Positions 6,207 to 6,921 of a DNA stretch of 6,921 bases are shown in pieces. A program made the translations under genes and the position numbers. The stretch's first letter is position 1, and each line of letters begins with the position of its first letter. Source of the DNA: Candidatus Hodarchaeota archaeon (GTDB taxonomy: Archaea > Asgardarchaeota > Heimdallarchaeia > Hodarchaeales > YT1-057). The notes beneath the pieces were generated by a model. That model was not told the DNA's origin. It ran no database searches and worked only from the letters and a program-made list of their open reading frames with translations. Location: the NCBI GenBank assembly GCA_016839955.1, contig JAEOTI010000231.1, positions 1 through 6,921 of the forward strand, in the 5' to 3' direction.

Positions 6207-6453
6207 CCACTTCACTGCTCTTTTTGAGAATTATTTCAGAAAAAGCAGTTTTTAAGATGTATGGCAAATCTTCTCCCATTTTAAAGATATATACAACTAT
6301 AAGATTAAAAAGATTTGGATTGATGTCGAGGTTCTTTTTATACAAAATGAAAAAAATCCGAAAAAGGAAGCAAAGGAGTTTTCCAAAAAAAATTGTCAAA
6401 AAATCATTAATGAGTGATTCAGTTAAAAATATCTTTTTTAATGAATAGAAGAT

Positions 6454-6471
6454 TCTTTTTTGTTAAAAAGA
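6454..6471. repeat. Small inverted repeat in the intergenic region
   Basis: TCTTTTT (6454-6460) and AAAAAGA (6465-6471) around TGTT, about 90 bases before the GNAT start. Its half-sites recall the TCTTT…AAAGA cores of the palindromes at 2279-2298 and 5872-5888. T-runs followed by A-runs are frequent in such DNA, so significance is doubtful. Confidence 0.25.
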
Positions 6472-6550
6472 GGAAATTGAAGTATTCATTTAATTGTTCT
6501 ACAAAAAAATACCAGAAAAAATTCCTAAGGCATTAATAGATACTTTGGAT

Positions 6551-6554
6551 GGTG
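6551..6554 (+). promoter_or_regulatory. Ribosome binding site that decides the TTG start of the GNAT gene
   Basis: GGTG, in the context GGATGGTG (6547-6554), with five bases before the TTG at 6560. No in-frame ATG exists between the upstream stop at 6491-6493 and the conserved part of the protein, so the start must be non-ATG, and this site selects the TTG at 6560 over those at 6494 and 6545. Confidence 0.55.
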
Positions 6555-6559
6555 TTATA

Positions 6560-6921
6560 TTGACTCTGACAATTGAAAAACTCAAAAAATCGACTATCGA
6601 TGACATCTACAAAATTGATAATTCATTTGAAACAGAAAACGCACTTGAAATTCAAATCCAGAACGATATATTCTCTTATAATATAAAAAAAATCCCTTTT
6701 TATAAAAAAGTATATCGACGAAAGGAAGAAGATTGGGATTCTTTCCTCAACAGTAATACTAATGTTGTTTTCTTAGCCTATAAAGACAGGTTTGTTGCAG
6801 GAAGAATTATTGCCGAGAAACATTGGAATAACTTTGCTTTTATTGACATTGCTGTTGATAGGAAGTATCGGAGACAGGGAATCGGAAAATTATTACTAGA
6901 AAAAATAATTTTATGGGCTAA
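6560..6921 (+). CDS. GNAT N-acetyltransferase, streptothricin acetyltransferase-like, 3' end cut by window
   Basis: The frame starts at TTG 6560 and runs off the right edge after 120 complete codons; an in-frame TAA at 6491-6493 bounds it upstream. The visible part is the N-terminal two-thirds of a GNAT domain. VVFLAYKDRFVAGRIIAEKH (69-88) gives two core strands; NNFAFIDIAVDRKYRRQGIG (90-109) holds motif A with the acetyl-CoA loop RRQGIG at 104-109, followed by helix KLLLEKIILWA. The pattern, including the early DIYKIDNSFE stretch and the W-N-x-(F/Y)-A-(F/Y)-I…IAV signature, resembles streptothricin acetyltransferases (Sat4/SatA type), which acetylate the beta-lysine amine of streptothricin in the cytoplasm. 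The family assignment as GNAT is secure; substrate similarity is by eye, and many homologues in non-producers have unknown substrates. The part containing the C-terminal substrate-side strands is missing. Confidence 0.85.
   Translation, partial: MTLTIEKLKKSTIDDIYKIDNSFETENALEIQIQNDIFSYNIKKIPFYKKVYRRKEEDWDSFLNSNTNVVFLAYKDRFVAGRIIAEKHWNNFAFIDIAVDRKYRRQGIGKLLLEKIILWA

Larger units (their letters stand above)
6193..6559. other. Intergenic region between divergent small gene and GNAT gene
   Basis: These 367 very AT-rich bases hold the divergent leaders of the two flanking genes. Two overlapping open frames exist, 6224-6448 on plus and 6202-6399 on minus. Both start at TTG without a ribosome site, have biased Lys/Ile/Phe composition and resemble no family I know, so I do not call them. 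The sequence AGATATATACAAC near 6285-6297 is a TATA-like stretch readable on either strand. An inverted repeat lies at 6454-6471. No RNA gene, repeat array or attachment site is evident. Confidence 0.5.

Noticed and set aside
6202..6399. 65-codon open frame on minus with a hydrophobic N-terminus that could pass for a membrane segment
   Set aside because: TTG start without a ribosome site; Phe/Ile runs come from T-rich codons; its end overlaps the ribosome site of the supported 78-residue gene.
6224..6448. 74-codon open frame on plus, rich in Lys, Arg, Ile and Phe
   Set aside because: It starts at TTG without a ribosome site, composition follows the AT-rich DNA, and it overlaps an equally poor frame on the other strand.

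Overview
The window is AT-rich and gene-dense and reads most naturally as archaeal. TATA-like boxes lie about 25-30 bases before the expected transcript starts, one large gene looks leaderless, and several genes have GGTG- or GAGG-type ribosome sites. An Asgard-type or similar mesophilic archaeon would fit, but nothing here fixes the lineage (no rRNA or marker gene) and an AT-rich bacterium is not excluded.

Left block (1-2144, minus strand): an Eis-family acetyltransferase (GNAT plus SCP2-like domain) runs off the left edge within what should be a few codons of its end. Upstream of it is a DtxR/IdeR-type metal-dependent repressor with the iron-type Cys-x2-Glu-His site and a C-terminal FeoA-like domain. 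These look like ordinary chromosomal genes, each with its own TATA-like element.

Central block (about 2200-6200): a low-GC cassette. It holds an 849-residue Eco57I/TaqI-class N6-adenine DNA methyltransferase on the plus strand. Convergent to it, and overlapping it by 16 bases, is a 315-residue protein that fuses a nucleoside-2-deoxyribosyltransferase-like domain to a complete DEDDh (DnaQ-like) exonuclease. A 78-residue unrecognised protein lies upstream of the exonuclease gene on the same strand. The methyltransferase has the modification and target-recognition architecture of a type IIG enzyme but no room for the usual N-terminal nuclease. The neighbouring exonuclease fusion is therefore the obvious candidate partner. 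I propose, as inference only, that these genes form an uncharacterised restriction-like or anti-virus module. Near-perfect palindromes sit just before both promoters.

Right edge (6560-6921, plus strand): the first 120 codons of a GNAT acetyltransferase resembling streptothricin acetyltransferases (Sat/SatA). It starts at TTG behind a GGTG ribosome site and is cut by the window. The 367 bases before it contain no gene I can support. No tRNA, rRNA, CRISPR array, transposase or integrase was seen.
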